Assembly: GCF_012271765.1 (NCBI RefSeq)
Contig: NZ_VRKO01000016.1
Location: forward strand, 795,666 to 859,665
Reading direction: 5' to 3'
Origin: Erwinia rhapontici
Lineage (GTDB): Bacteria; Pseudomonadota; Gammaproteobacteria; Enterobacterales; Enterobacteriaceae
DNA: 64,000 nucleotides
Below the pieces are notes generated by a model that did not search any database, was not told the origin of the DNA, and saw only the letters and a program-made list of their open reading frames with translations. The position numbers and the translations under genes are program-made. Positions 25,501 through 34,196 of this stretch are shown here, piece after piece. The number at the start of each line of letters is the position of its first letter. Position 1 is the stretch's first letter.

Positions 25501-25637
25501 TGAATGTGGCGTTCCACGTCCAAACCACGAACGGCATTGACGAAGCAACGCAGAAGCAGATGGCGCAGATGATGCAGACTGTGGCGATCCGTACCATCAA
25601 AGACCAGCAGCGGCCAAACGGCTTACTCCGCAAGTAA
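22524..25637 (+). CDS. Tail tape measure protein
   Basis: A 1037-residue protein, the longest but one in the prophage. The N-terminal 300 residues carry the tape-measure pattern (TLNNKLANSIRTGESLVQV, SLYARLERATREYGTSAENVAKL, LASGALRGEEFNSVNEQG). Hydrophobic segments near 280-300 and 335-355 and long coiled coils (about 380-720) follow, then an Ala-rich hydrophobic region near 880-930. The tape measure sets tail length and is ejected first at infection. GGAG precedes ATG 22524. Confidence 0.95.
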   Translation: MAGEQQVGNIVYEVEMNVAKLIESQQKVNARLDDMEGKFEKTGKAVSGTERSFSSLTRVASALTAALSVQQVANYADAWTTLNNKLANSIRTGESLVQVTQRVFDITQSTRSSLDATASLYARLERATREYGTSAENVAKLTTIINQGFVVSGATAQEAENAIIQLSQGLASGALRGEEFNSVNEQGNRLIVALADSMGVSIGQMRAMAAQGKLTTDVVVNGLLGQGDVIGKEFANTTQTIGQAFQTAGNNITQFVGSSTTVKAGVAIFNDAVVTLSENLDVVSTVILAVTAVMGSRYVAALVLATQKQLALAASSYSAATAQGALAAASSGLRGAMALVGGPAGVATLAATAIFFFYQKAQQAKQEANDLADGVGALVAKFKEMSATELGASIARMRESMGSLSDSVDDAQKAYDNATYRVSDLRKEIDNWGKGTTRGRQAADALSGAMDDQYIAADALERAQKRLSQTQSAITLGQAQLTTGLKTGIDLLSRESTAAGDAAGMMNHFAKSINLAAAAKEKFNASSLQIPRSEKADDYNKSLEDENALLAITDKRLRAVTKARMEATAKGGNQNQINTAAELAGAQYDLQRAEEQRNAAVKEGTSLSNKAATQAESVAQKLENLKEQSEMAADSTRELSREQAILAAQQSLGNAATQADIKLAGQYAAAKWDTGNAIRAQAAAEKLLPERRENASYQQDVSDLNTALSAKKISQEQYNATSEQLEQQHQINLAKIRSEQAVSPQLAAAGTVDPVQALANENAQKLALIQQFEQQKVITQQQSIALMNAANTQYEQARINAAWQIWENQNTANQLLGSAIDSLQGGATNAITGLLNGTQSLSEAFANIGSTILNSVVSGLVEMGLQYVKNMIMGQVAATAALASTTAQATAAAAAWAPAAISASIATMGAASATGTTAYSTALVASKGLAIAGARKDGGPVSAGSMYQVGEGGKPEIYQASTGKQYMIPGDNGKVISNKDMMGGSESGGGVVMNVAFHVQTTNGIDEATQKQMAQMMQTVAIRTIKDQQRPNGLLRK

Positions 25638-25649
25638 CAGGAAAACCCC

Positions 25650-26000
25650 ATGCCAGAAACATTTACATGGAGTCCTCAAAAAGGCTACACGATTAGCCGT
25701 GCGCCGAATGTGGCCGTCGTTAAGCTCGGTGACGGCTACGAGCAGCGGCAGGTTAAAGGAATCAACCCACTGATGGACAGCTACCCACTGACGTTTATCG
25801 GTGTTGATGGGCTGTGCGGCAGGACTAACTTTGCGAAGGAAGCAGAAGCGTTCCTGAAGGCACGGATGGCTGTCGAGTCGTTTTACTGGACGCCATCTGA
25901 TACCGGAGTGCAGGCGCTCTTTGTTTGTCGGTCATGGCAGGGAAAGAAAACAGGTGGCCAGTACGAGCTGACCGCCACTTTTGAGCAGGTGCCACGATGA
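25650..26000 (+). CDS. M: Minor tail protein, lambda M-like
   Basis: A 116-residue protein beginning MPETFTWSPQKGYTIS and containing VVKLGDGYEQR and FLKARMAVESFYWTP, the phage minor tail (M) family signature. It lies between the tape measure and L, as in lambda, and overlaps L by four bases (ATGA). M is part of the tail-tip complex. Confidence 0.88.
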   Translation: MPETFTWSPQKGYTISRAPNVAVVKLGDGYEQRQVKGINPLMDSYPLTFIGVDGLCGRTNFAKEAEAFLKARMAVESFYWTPSDTGVQALFVCRSWQGKKTGGQYELTATFEQVPR

Positions 26001-26701
26001 GAGACATACCAGCAGAACTAATCATCGACAGCGTTGATGCCGGAGTTGGCGCGATGCTTGACCTTTTCGAAGTCGACCTGCAGTCGTTCGGTGGTGATGT
26101 AATCCGGTTTCATGGCGGCACCAACGGCTATTACGGGAACGTTATCTGGAAGGGTTTGGCTTACTCGGCATATCCGATATCGGTAGAGGGCTTCGAAACC
26201 AAATCAGAGGGAACTTATTCGCGACCGACGATGAAGGTAGCGAACATTACCGGGCTGATTACCGGAATAAACAGCGATTTTGATGATGCTCTTGGTGCGG
26301 TGATTACGCGGCGGCAGGTTCCTGTTAAGTACCTCGATGTCGTTAACTTCCCCGGTGGCAATCCGGATGCGGATCCGACGATGGAGGCTGTTTCCCGGTA
26401 CGTCATTGAAGAGATGACGGAAGAGACATTCGAAACCGTCACCTATAGCCTGGCAACTCCTGTTGACTGCGATAACGCTATCATCCCGGCCAGAACCATC
26501 CTCGCTGATGTTTGTCAGTGGATTTACAGGGGAGAAGGTTGTGGCTATGACGGCCCCCCGGTAGCTGACGAAAAAGATGTTCCCACCAGTGACCCGACAA
26601 AGGACAAATGCTCAAAGCACACATCCGGATGCCGGAAACGTTACCCGAAGCCGTCAGCGATGCCGTATGGCGGATTCCCCGGATCTGCGAAGGTCTCATG
26701 A
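25997..26701 (+). CDS. L: Minor tail protein, lambda L-like, probable Fe-S protein
   Basis: A 234-residue tail-tip protein. The N-terminal domain (LIIDSVDAGVGAMLDLFEVDL) and the C-terminal cysteine set (DVCQW, GEGCGY, DKCSK, SGCRK) match lambda gpL, which is known to bind an iron-sulfur cluster through four C-terminal cysteines. The end FPGSAKVS fits. Its stop overlaps the K start. Confidence 0.9.
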   Translation: MRDIPAELIIDSVDAGVGAMLDLFEVDLQSFGGDVIRFHGGTNGYYGNVIWKGLAYSAYPISVEGFETKSEGTYSRPTMKVANITGLITGINSDFDDALGAVITRRQVPVKYLDVVNFPGGNPDADPTMEAVSRYVIEEMTEETFETVTYSLATPVDCDNAIIPARTILADVCQWIYRGEGCGYDGPPVADEKDVPTSDPTKDKCSKHTSGCRKRYPKPSAMPYGGFPGSAKVS

Positions 26702-27426
26702 TGATTGACGATGAGTGTCTGGAGTATGCCGCCACCTCCTCTGACGAGGTCTGTGGGCTGATTATCGATGGTAATACGCTTGTGCGCTGCCGGAATATTC
26801 ACCCGGATCCGGGGCTGCACTTTCGAATAAGTGATGATGACTGGTTATCAGCAGAAGCGGCGGGAGAAATCACCGCCGTTTTTCATTCTCACCCTATGCC
26901 AAAGCTGGCGTTATCCGGTGCTGACCGTCAGGCGCAACTGGCTACCGGGGTTGAGTGGTGGTTGGTCAGTGATGGAGAACTTCGAAAATTCCGGCCTGTA
27001 CCTCACCTGCTGGGCCGCACATTCAGCCACGGGTTCATGGACTGCTACACCCTGTTCCGTGACGCCTATCACCTGTGCGGTATTGACCTGCCGGATTTTG
27101 AACGCACTAACGGGTGGTGGCTGCGTGGCGAGAACCTGTATCTGAAAAACATGGCTGCTAACGGCTTCCATGAAGTAAGCATGTCTGACATCCAGCCCGG
27201 TGACGTGATTATCCGGCGGGCATTCGCTGAAACTGACCCGTGCCACGCGATGATTTACCTCGGTGATAACACCATTCTGCATCATGAAACGCATGGCCGG
27301 CTAAGCCGTCGCGAAGTCTTACGGCCCGCTTACCTGCGCCTGACCCACTCTGTCTGGAGGCATGAACAATGCTCATCTTTAGATTTGCGGGGAATCTCAG
27401 ACGACATTTCCGCCAGATCGCTTTAA
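26698..27426 (+). CDS. K: Tail assembly protein K: JAMM/MPN plus NlpC/P60
   Basis: A 242-residue two-domain protein. The first domain is a JAB/MPN metalloprotease with HSHP (63-66) and the downstream S-x2-D of the JAMM motif (LSGADRQ). The second is an NlpC/P60 peptidase with Cys116 (GFMDCYTL) and His183 (DPCHAMIYLGD). Lambda K has the same build and may cut peptidoglycan during tail-tip maturation or DNA entry. Start ATG 26698 overlaps the L stop; the upstream in-frame start at 26608 lies within L. Confidence 0.9.
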   Translation: MMIDDECLEYAATSSDEVCGLIIDGNTLVRCRNIHPDPGLHFRISDDDWLSAEAAGEITAVFHSHPMPKLALSGADRQAQLATGVEWWLVSDGELRKFRPVPHLLGRTFSHGFMDCYTLFRDAYHLCGIDLPDFERTNGWWLRGENLYLKNMAANGFHEVSMSDIQPGDVIIRRAFAETDPCHAMIYLGDNTILHHETHGRLSRREVLRPAYLRLTHSVWRHEQCSSLDLRGISDDISARSL

Positions 27427-27899
27427 ACGTCGAAACCCCCGCACAGGGGCTTCGCTTGCTACTCGCACAGCTTCCTGAGTTCAAGCGTGATTTTTACAAA
27501 TCCCGGATCCGCATGCGCATTGATGGCGCTGATGTTTCTGCCGACACTCTCGGGTTTCACATGGACAGACACCTGAAGGACGGTGCGACCGTTCTCTTTG
27601 TGCCGATTGTTGAGGGTGCTGCGCTCTCAGCTGCAGCAGTGATGTGGGTAATGGTGGCAATCACCGTGGCATCAGTCGCTTATTCGCTCTACATGACGTC
27701 GAACATGAAGACAAAAAACTCAGCTGATGCAGCTCAATCCAACTCGATAACTAACAACTCTTTCACCAGCGCAGAGAACCGTGTTGGGCAGGGGCGACCT
27801 GTACCGTTGTTGCTGGGTGAAATGGTCGTTGGTTCGAATGTTGGCTCGCTGGGTATCGACACAACGAACAATAAAAACTGGAATATTTCCATAAGTTAA
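27369..27899 (+). CDS. I: Tail assembly protein I
   Basis: A 176-residue protein of the lambda I family. It starts with a ubiquitin-like beta-grasp domain (LIFRFAGNLRRHFRQIALNV to ATVLFVPIVEGA), then a hydrophobic segment (ALSAAAVMWVMVAITVASVAYSL) and a Gly-rich C-terminus (RPVPLLLGEMVVGSNV). It overlaps K by 58 bases and has GGAGG upstream. I acts with K and L in tail-tip assembly and is absent from mature lambda virions. Confidence 0.88.
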   Translation: MLIFRFAGNLRRHFRQIALNVETPAQGLRLLLAQLPEFKRDFYKSRIRMRIDGADVSADTLGFHMDRHLKDGATVLFVPIVEGAALSAAAVMWVMVAITVASVAYSLYMTSNMKTKNSADAAQSNSITNNSFTSAENRVGQGRPVPLLLGEMVVGSNVGSLGIDTTNNKNWNISIS

Positions 27900-27907
27900 G
27901 GTGAATC

Positions 27908-30900
27908 ATGGGTTCAGGTGGCGGCGGCGGTAGCACTCCTACTCTTATTAACGACAACCTCAATTCTAAGCAGTTTTACAAAGTCCTCGACATCATCTCA
28001 GACGGTCCAATTTATGGGCCTGTAGACCAGCGCCACCTCTCTTCATTTCGTGTAAACAAGACCCCTGTAACAAGCGCGTCAGGCACCGTGAATATCCCCG
28101 GGGTCAGCGTTGCATGGCGTCCCGGTTCTGCTGACCAGTTACCCATTACCGGATTCGCTGCGATTGAGGCAACGGTGATCATAAACACCGATGTCACGCA
28201 GGCAACTCCCCTGGTGCGCACGGTCACTGATAGCGATGTTACCCGGGTTCGCTTCAACCTTGGCGTTAATGCGCTGGTTCAGCAAGACACGAAAGGGAAC
28301 CAGGAGAACACCAGTGTCACGATGGTCATAGAGACCCGCACTGGAAATAATGCATTCCAGATTGCGCAGACGGTCACCATAAGAGGGAAAATCTCCGGCG
28401 AATATCTCGAAGCGCACGTTATCAATGCGCCGCAGACAAAGCCATTCGATATCCGCGTTCGCCGCATCACACCCGACAGCACAAGCGACTTGCTGAATAA
28501 CGGCACTGTGTGGAACAGCTACACGGAAATCACAGACGACAATCTGTCATACCCATTCACGGCTGTGTGTGGAGCGGTCATAGACCGTGACCAGTACACC
28601 GACACCCCGAACCGCACCTATCATCTGCGCGGCATCATTGTTGACGTGCCGGATAATTACAACCCGCTAACGCGGACCTACACCGGAATATGGACGGGTG
28701 GATTTAAATCAGCCTGGACAAATAACCCGGCGTGGATTTTCCGTGCCCTGGTAAAAAACACACGCTACGGGCTGGCACGCAGGGCGGGATATATCGATGT
28801 CGATGACGGCAGCCTTTATGTGCTGTCGCAGTTTTGTGATCAGGAAGTTGACGACGGGTATGGCGGCAAAGAGCCACGCTTCACGCTAAACGCCTATATC
28901 ACTGAGCAGAAGAGTGCCCGTGAGTTGCTGGACGATATCGCCGGGATGTTTCGGGGTATCGCTCTGTGGGATGGCATGCGCTTTTCCATCATGATTGACA
29001 GGCCGCAAGACCCGGTTGCAGCGGTAACCAACGCTAGCGTAGTGGATGGACTGTTTACGTATAGCTCTATGAAGCGCTCAGAGCGATTTAACGCCGTGGT
29101 CGTATCATGGACTGACCCGAACAACGGCTGGGAGCAGGTGAAGGAGTATTACTCAGATGACGCGATGATCGGTCGCTATGAGTATAACGAAACCACGATT
29201 GAGGCATTCGGCTGTACATCTCGTGGTCAGGCACTTCGCACCGCAAAATGGCTGGTAGAGAGCGCCAAGCTTGAAGATAAAAAGGTCACATTTAAGATGG
29301 CAAGGGACGCTATAGCATTTCTGCCAGGCGACATTATTGAGGTAATGGATAACAACCATGCTGCCACGCGACTTGGTGGCCGGATAATCTCTCACGCTGG
29401 TGCTGTTATCAATGTAGATGCCGATGTGTCTGAGCTTGTTGGTTCAGGTGACAAGATGTCGATCATGGGCGCAAACGGTAAGTTTGAGAAGCACGATATT
29501 GTCAGTGTGTCCGGCGCAATCATCACATTGAAATCTGTGCCTGCCTGGGTGAAGGACGGCACGGTATTCGTCATCTCAACAGGGGAGGTCAGCACTCGCC
29601 TGTGGCGAATCATGGCCGTGTCGGAAGATGATAATAACTCGCTGTATAGCATCTCTGCGACACTGCATAACCCCAACAAGCAGGCGATTGTTGATGAGGG
29701 AGCCGTGTTCGAAACGCCATCTGACACGCTGAATGGCTACCGGGTTCCGAACATTGAGAACCTGAAAATCATCAACACGAACAGCGAGACGGTACAAGTT
29801 ACAGCAACGTGGGAAACGGCGACAACAACGAAAAAGTTGATGTTTGAGCTGTACGTGTACACGACAGAAGGAGCGCTGGTCGCACAGTACGAAACAGACC
29901 AGTTCCGCTATGAGTTTTACGGGCTGGATGCTGGCGATTACACACTGGGTGTGCGTGGGCGTAATGAGAACGGGATGAAGGGCGCAGAAACCCAGGTCAG
30001 CCTTGTTATAGGTGCACCATCAGCACCGACTTATGTGCAGTGGATTGCTGGCCTGTTCTCTGCGGTCATTGTCCCTGTGATGTCTGTAACGGCGACAACT
30101 GATACCAGCTATGAATTCTGGTGGGCTGGAGAGACGCCAGTTACCGGGATTGATGACGTGGAGGATACAACGCAATTCCTGGGTCGTGGAACGCAGTGGA
30201 GCGTCCAGGGGCTGAAAGCAGATACCACGTATTACATGTACGTTCGTACCAAAAACGCATTTGGCGTTTCTCCGTTCGTTGAGGTTTCCGGCGAGGCTTC
30301 TGCTGATATCCCTGGCATGATTGACCTCATTGATGAGGCTATTCGCGACTCTGAAGCATTTGAACGCCTCGATGGGAAAATTGATACAAACATCAATGGA
30401 CTGCTGGAACTTGCATCTGCAGTTAACGCCTCGGTGGATCATCAGTGGAAACAGTACGGAACAGTGCGCGCAGATATCCTCATTGTTAAAACCACTGTCG
30501 CTGATGCAGCTAAGGCGATGGCTGAACTTTCCACACGGATTCAGGCTCAGTTTGATGACGTCACCGCCTCAGTAAATGAAAAGCTCACTGCCACGGTAAA
30601 ATCAGATGGAACTGCATCAGCATTCTATGATGTCGGACTGCAAATAGAGCGTAACGGGGTTTATTACAAAAGCGGAATGTCGATGGGTATTGAACCAGAC
30701 GGCAGTTCGTATAAATCCACAATTGCTTTTAATGCTGATCAACTTGGAATTTACACAGGAAATGAGGCTAACGGGTATCAACTGGTATTCGCAACCATAA
30801 ACGGGCAAGCATTCCTTGATACAGTTTTCATTAAAGACGGCTCAATTGATAATCTGAAAATTGGTCAGTACATCCAGTCAGATAATTTTGTTACAGGCGT

Positions 30901-31045
30901 TTCAGGATGGCGACTGGATAAGGGCGGAACTCTTGAACGTAATGCTTCAAATGGAGCTGGTCGCACCTGGGATAATGGCATTGAACGACGCGTATATGAT
31001 GCCAATGGCACACTGCGCATCAGAGACGGCATCTGGGACGAGTAA
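27908..31045 (+). CDS. J: Tip attachment protein J (host specificity)
   Basis: A 1045-residue central tail-tip protein. The glycine-rich start (MGSGGGGGSTP) and the NTRYGLARRAGYIDVDD, YGGKEPRFTLNAYI and ARELLDDIAGMFRG blocks are hallmarks of lambda J. Fibronectin type III-like repeats follow (about 610-800), then a DUF1983-like helical and beta region to the C-terminus. In lambda the last residues bind LamB; here the receptor cannot be told from sequence. AAGG precedes ATG 27908. Confidence 0.95.
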   Translation: MGSGGGGGSTPTLINDNLNSKQFYKVLDIISDGPIYGPVDQRHLSSFRVNKTPVTSASGTVNIPGVSVAWRPGSADQLPITGFAAIEATVIINTDVTQATPLVRTVTDSDVTRVRFNLGVNALVQQDTKGNQENTSVTMVIETRTGNNAFQIAQTVTIRGKISGEYLEAHVINAPQTKPFDIRVRRITPDSTSDLLNNGTVWNSYTEITDDNLSYPFTAVCGAVIDRDQYTDTPNRTYHLRGIIVDVPDNYNPLTRTYTGIWTGGFKSAWTNNPAWIFRALVKNTRYGLARRAGYIDVDDGSLYVLSQFCDQEVDDGYGGKEPRFTLNAYITEQKSARELLDDIAGMFRGIALWDGMRFSIMIDRPQDPVAAVTNASVVDGLFTYSSMKRSERFNAVVVSWTDPNNGWEQVKEYYSDDAMIGRYEYNETTIEAFGCTSRGQALRTAKWLVESAKLEDKKVTFKMARDAIAFLPGDIIEVMDNNHAATRLGGRIISHAGAVINVDADVSELVGSGDKMSIMGANGKFEKHDIVSVSGAIITLKSVPAWVKDGTVFVISTGEVSTRLWRIMAVSEDDNNSLYSISATLHNPNKQAIVDEGAVFETPSDTLNGYRVPNIENLKIINTNSETVQVTATWETATTTKKLMFELYVYTTEGALVAQYETDQFRYEFYGLDAGDYTLGVRGRNENGMKGAETQVSLVIGAPSAPTYVQWIAGLFSAVIVPVMSVTATTDTSYEFWWAGETPVTGIDDVEDTTQFLGRGTQWSVQGLKADTTYYMYVRTKNAFGVSPFVEVSGEASADIPGMIDLIDEAIRDSEAFERLDGKIDTNINGLLELASAVNASVDHQWKQYGTVRADILIVKTTVADAAKAMAELSTRIQAQFDDVTASVNEKLTATVKSDGTASAFYDVGLQIERNGVYYKSGMSMGIEPDGSSYKSTIAFNADQLGIYTGNEANGYQLVFATINGQAFLDTVFIKDGSIDNLKIGQYIQSDNFVTGVSGWRLDKGGTLERNASNGAGRTWDNGIERRVYDANGTLRIRDGIWDE

Positions 31046-31054
31046 GGGGAAATT

Positions 31055-31363
31055 ATGCCAGCTGGTTTGCAGTGCTGGGATGCTAATGGGAAACTGATTG
31101 TAGATATCGGAGACTATAATCTTTTGCTCTTCTCAACAACTTCAGTTACTTTTCCTCAAAATGGAACTGTAATCACAGTACCTTATTCAGGTGTCACGGC
31201 AGAAGGTTTTTTTGCTGCGATAGTCGCTCCTGGTGACTGGGCTAATAATTATTACGTGGAAAGCCTTGTAACCCGAACTTATAACGGTGGGTTTAGAGTG
31301 ATAAACACAGCTGGTGACATGTCTCGCGTTGTCCTAAATATTAATATTTATAGGTTTATATGA
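31055..31363 (+). CDS. Tail-tip accessory protein (DUF6453-like)
   Basis: A 102-residue beta-rich protein (GLQCWDANGKLIVDIGDYN) of a type found directly after J in many lambdoid prophages. The QCWDANGKL start resembles DUF6453. It overlaps the next gene by four bases. It lies with J, so it is probably a virion tip or receptor-binding accessory protein; direct function is not known. Base composition is more AT-rich than the preceding tail genes. Confidence 0.6.
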   Translation: MPAGLQCWDANGKLIVDIGDYNLLLFSTTSVTFPQNGTVITVPYSGVTAEGFFAAIVAPGDWANNYYVESLVTRTYNGGFRVINTAGDMSRVVLNINIYRFI

Positions 31364-32028
31364 GTGGGTATCAGATATTCAATGACAAGGGTGCCTTGGT
31401 GATAAGCTCTGATTATGTCGGTGTTAGATATTTAGACTCAACCATACTGCAGATAGAATCAAACACTAAAGGCTCAGCAGCATTCATTACGTCTATCGGT
31501 CGTGGTGAGGATATGTACCTCACGCGTAATGTACCTATACCAAATTTTAATCTTCAGTGGTTCAGGTTTAATGAAGGTGGTCAGGCAATGTTCTCGGCAG
31601 GAACAGGCCCTTACATATCTCCGGGAGCCGGGATTATAGTAAGAGCCAATACAAAGGTACCTATTGTATCGGGCTATAGGAATGTTTATAGCAGCAAAGG
31701 CGAGCTGGTCTGGTCCGCTGTTTCTGCTGCGCTTACACCAAGGGTTATTGGTTTTTTTGACATACCAGCTGGAATTGATATCGACAACGGGAGGGTGTAC
31801 TCGCAGAACATAGGTACTGGGAGGTTCATTCTTTCCAGTATGTCTCCGGGTAACATATCTGCTGGCGATGGTGAAGCGTCACCGGCTGCATGGTCTGGTT
31901 TATTGTTCAGATTTTCTGGTGGGGTGCTAAGCACAACATGGGTGACTAAGTATCAAAATTCTTGGGCTGGGACACTGAAGCCATATGGACTAAGAATACC
32001 ATATGCTATATTCCCAAACCTCAATTAA
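31360..32028 (+). CDS. Tail-tip accessory protein, paralogue-like of upstream gene
   Basis: A 222-residue beta-rich protein starting MSGYQIFNDKGALVISSDYVG, the same opening logic as the previous gene (a short strand plus GALVI/GKLIV). The C-terminus repeats a jelly-roll-like pattern (WSGLLFRFSGGVLSTTWVTKYQ). It is translationally coupled to the upstream gene (ATGA). Probably a second variable tip component; no family certain. Confidence 0.58.
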   Translation: MSGYQIFNDKGALVISSDYVGVRYLDSTILQIESNTKGSAAFITSIGRGEDMYLTRNVPIPNFNLQWFRFNEGGQAMFSAGTGPYISPGAGIIVRANTKVPIVSGYRNVYSSKGELVWSAVSAALTPRVIGFFDIPAGIDIDNGRVYSQNIGTGRFILSSMSPGNISAGDGEASPAAWSGLLFRFSGGVLSTTWVTKYQNSWAGTLKPYGLRIPYAIFPNLN

Positions 32029-32111
32029 ATAAAAAGATCTGTTCGATACAAGACGTGATTTGCCGTGATGGGTTAACAAGGGTAGATTGCAATAAGTATA
32101 GGGAGGTTATG

Positions 32112-32399
32112 ATGAATTTTTTTATTACAGTGGCTTTGTCATTATTACTACTGGGCTGCTCTCAGCAAAACCGCAACGTGACTTATCCAGAACAAGCCAA
32201 CATGCTGCGCATTGGTGGCACAGTAACTATCATCTACAACATTAACTCGCAGGGAATGGCTGAAGATGTGCGCGTACTTAAGGCTGACCCATCCGGCGTG
32301 TTTGAAAAATCACTGCTGAATGATGCACGCGGTTGGCGATTCGATAAAGGCAAGCCGCTATGTGATCAAACATTAACCGTACATTACGGCCAAAAATAA
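32112..32399 (+). CDS. Small lipoprotein with TonB C-terminus-like domain
   Basis: A 95-residue lipoprotein. The signal peptide ends in LLGC, and the mature part (LRIGGTVTIIYNINSQGMAEDVRVLKADPSGVFEKSLLNDARGWRFDKGK) follows the TonB C-terminal beta-alpha-beta pattern with the G-x-V-x5-G and A-x3-W elements. Start ATG 32112 has GGAGG five bases upstream; the ATG three bases earlier is too close. It is followed by a terminator. Its place just after the tip genes is where phi80/N15-type phages carry cor, a lipoprotein blocking receptor entry. Superinfection exclusion is an inference. Confidence 0.7.
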   Translation: MNFFITVALSLLLLGCSQQNRNVTYPEQANMLRIGGTVTIIYNINSQGMAEDVRVLKADPSGVFEKSLLNDARGWRFDKGKPLCDQTLTVHYGQK

Positions 32400-32401
32400 A
32401 T

Positions 32402-32423
32402 AACCGCTTCGGCGGTTTTTTTT
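32402..32423 (+). terminator. Terminator after small lipoprotein gene
   Basis: AACCGC-TTCG-GCGGTT (32402-32417) followed by six further T residues. It separates the lipoprotein from the tail fibre gene. Confidence 0.85.
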
Positions 32424-32438
32424 CGTCTGGAGAAAATT

Positions 32439-34196
32439 ATGCCAGCAGGCACTATTGCACTAACGAACAACTCAAGCGCCGCAACCGGAACAGGAACATC
32501 TTTCGATACTGAGCTAAACGCCGGAGATTTTCTCTCTGCTGTCGTTGGGCAGGTGCGTTATACGCTCGGGATTAAATCTGTAGACTCCGCCACCGGAATA
32601 ACCCTCATCCGCCCATTCAATGGCCCGTCAACTTCTGGACTGGCTTGGACGCCTATCCCGCGAGACGTGCTTGTTGATACCACCGCTCAGATTGCAGCAG
32701 ACCAGGGGTTAGTCATTCGTGGCTTTTTGCTGGATAAAGCCAACTGGCAACAGGTGTTTAGCGACGAAGACGACATCACTGTTACGCTGCCGGACGGAAG
32801 TCAGTTCCAGGGCCCAAGCTGGCGCAAAATCTCCGAACTGCTCGCAACGCTGGACGTCGGCAGCATTACTGAGATTGCAGCTCAAATTCATGCTGATGCG
32901 GAACAGGTCGCATCTGATAGTTCTATCGCAGAGAGCGCAAAGACCGATGCTGTTTATGCTAACGAGAATGCGCAACAAGCAAAGACAGATGCTCAGGCTG
33001 CAAACACATCGGCCCAACAAGCAAAGGCGGACGCAACTACACAAGCTGAGATAGCCACGACCGAGGCTGACAGAGCAAAAGCGGAAGCAGACCGGGCTGC
33101 GGCATCGAACCCTGATAACTCACTGCTGAAAAGCCAGAATCTTTCTGACCTTCCTGATAAATCCGTGTCTCGTAATAACTTGGATGTGTACTCAAGGGCG
33201 GAGGTAGACGGTAAAGGCGGGGGCTATGTTGGCCGGGTGTTCTGGCACCCTCTGCGTACATCCGTGCCGGGCGGGAACTCCCCAGGCGATGGTCAGATGG
33301 TCAACAGAACGGGTACCTACGCGTCCGTGTGGGCTGAGTGTGCAGCAGGGCGGCTACCAGTCGTCACTGATGCGGTGTGGCTTGCTGATCCGACCAAACG
33401 CGGGTGCTACTCAAGTGGTGATGGCTCAACAACATTTCGCTTCCCCGACTACAACGGCGTTCAGTCTGGCTCAATCCCAGCTCCTGTAATGCGTGGTGAC
33501 GGCGGCTTGACGGACGGGACAATTCAACAGAACGCCGCACCAGCAATCCGAGGCAGTGTTGGCGGATATTGGCGGGCAATTACTGCACCTGATGGTGCTT
33601 TTGCTGCGAGTGCCCCGGTTAGTAGCAACACCGCAGGCACAGCAACATCGACTTACACTGATACTAACTTTGATGCCGGTCGTTCAAGCCTTGCTTATGG
33701 CCGCGATGGCGCACTTGAAGTTCGCGGTAACAGCATTGTCGGGTGCTGGGTTATTCAGTTTGCCGGGGTTGCAAATAACTCAGGCAGCATTGACGCGCTA
33801 GCTCTGGCAACACACATCGAGCAAGTATCGCAGTCAGTTACTGCCGTGAGCAATAGAATAGGCTACGCGCTAGTGACTGCAACTGACCTTGCGTTGGGGT
33901 CGCGTACATCCTTTGCCAATCCCTTTGGTAACACAACCCCGGTAATCCTCGTTGCTGAGTTTTATCACCAGACGTTGGGGGTATGGGTGAGCACTGGTCT
34001 GGGTTGGAATACGGGCAACGGCAACAGCTACGGAATAGCTGCTTACCAGAACATGTCAGCAGGTTTGGTGCTATGTATCGGCTCCGCAGGGTATGCTGCC
34101 AATACTGCTGCGTTTCCCTTTTCAAGCAGCACTCTATCCATTAACTACACAACGCCGGGTCCAATAAGGGTCCACGTTTGGAAGGTAACGCAATGA
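32439..34196 (+). CDS. Tail fibre protein
   Basis: A 585-residue fibre. The N-terminal 130 residues form the attachment part (GTIALTNNSSAATGTGTSF). A helical Ala/Gln/Lys coiled coil follows (about 145-225). Then come an NLSDLPDKSVSRNNLDVYSRAEVDGKG linker and a C-terminal receptor-binding part with beta-rich repeats and GNTTPVILVAEFYHQ near the tip. It is followed by an overlapping chaperone gene. Receptor not predictable. Confidence 0.88.
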   Translation: MPAGTIALTNNSSAATGTGTSFDTELNAGDFLSAVVGQVRYTLGIKSVDSATGITLIRPFNGPSTSGLAWTPIPRDVLVDTTAQIAADQGLVIRGFLLDKANWQQVFSDEDDITVTLPDGSQFQGPSWRKISELLATLDVGSITEIAAQIHADAEQVASDSSIAESAKTDAVYANENAQQAKTDAQAANTSAQQAKADATTQAEIATTEADRAKAEADRAAASNPDNSLLKSQNLSDLPDKSVSRNNLDVYSRAEVDGKGGGYVGRVFWHPLRTSVPGGNSPGDGQMVNRTGTYASVWAECAAGRLPVVTDAVWLADPTKRGCYSSGDGSTTFRFPDYNGVQSGSIPAPVMRGDGGLTDGTIQQNAAPAIRGSVGGYWRAITAPDGAFAASAPVSSNTAGTATSTYTDTNFDAGRSSLAYGRDGALEVRGNSIVGCWVIQFAGVANNSGSIDALALATHIEQVSQSVTAVSNRIGYALVTATDLALGSRTSFANPFGNTTPVILVAEFYHQTLGVWVSTGLGWNTGNGNSYGIAAYQNMSAGLVLCIGSAGYAANTAAFPFSSSTLSINYTTPGPIRVHVWKVTQ

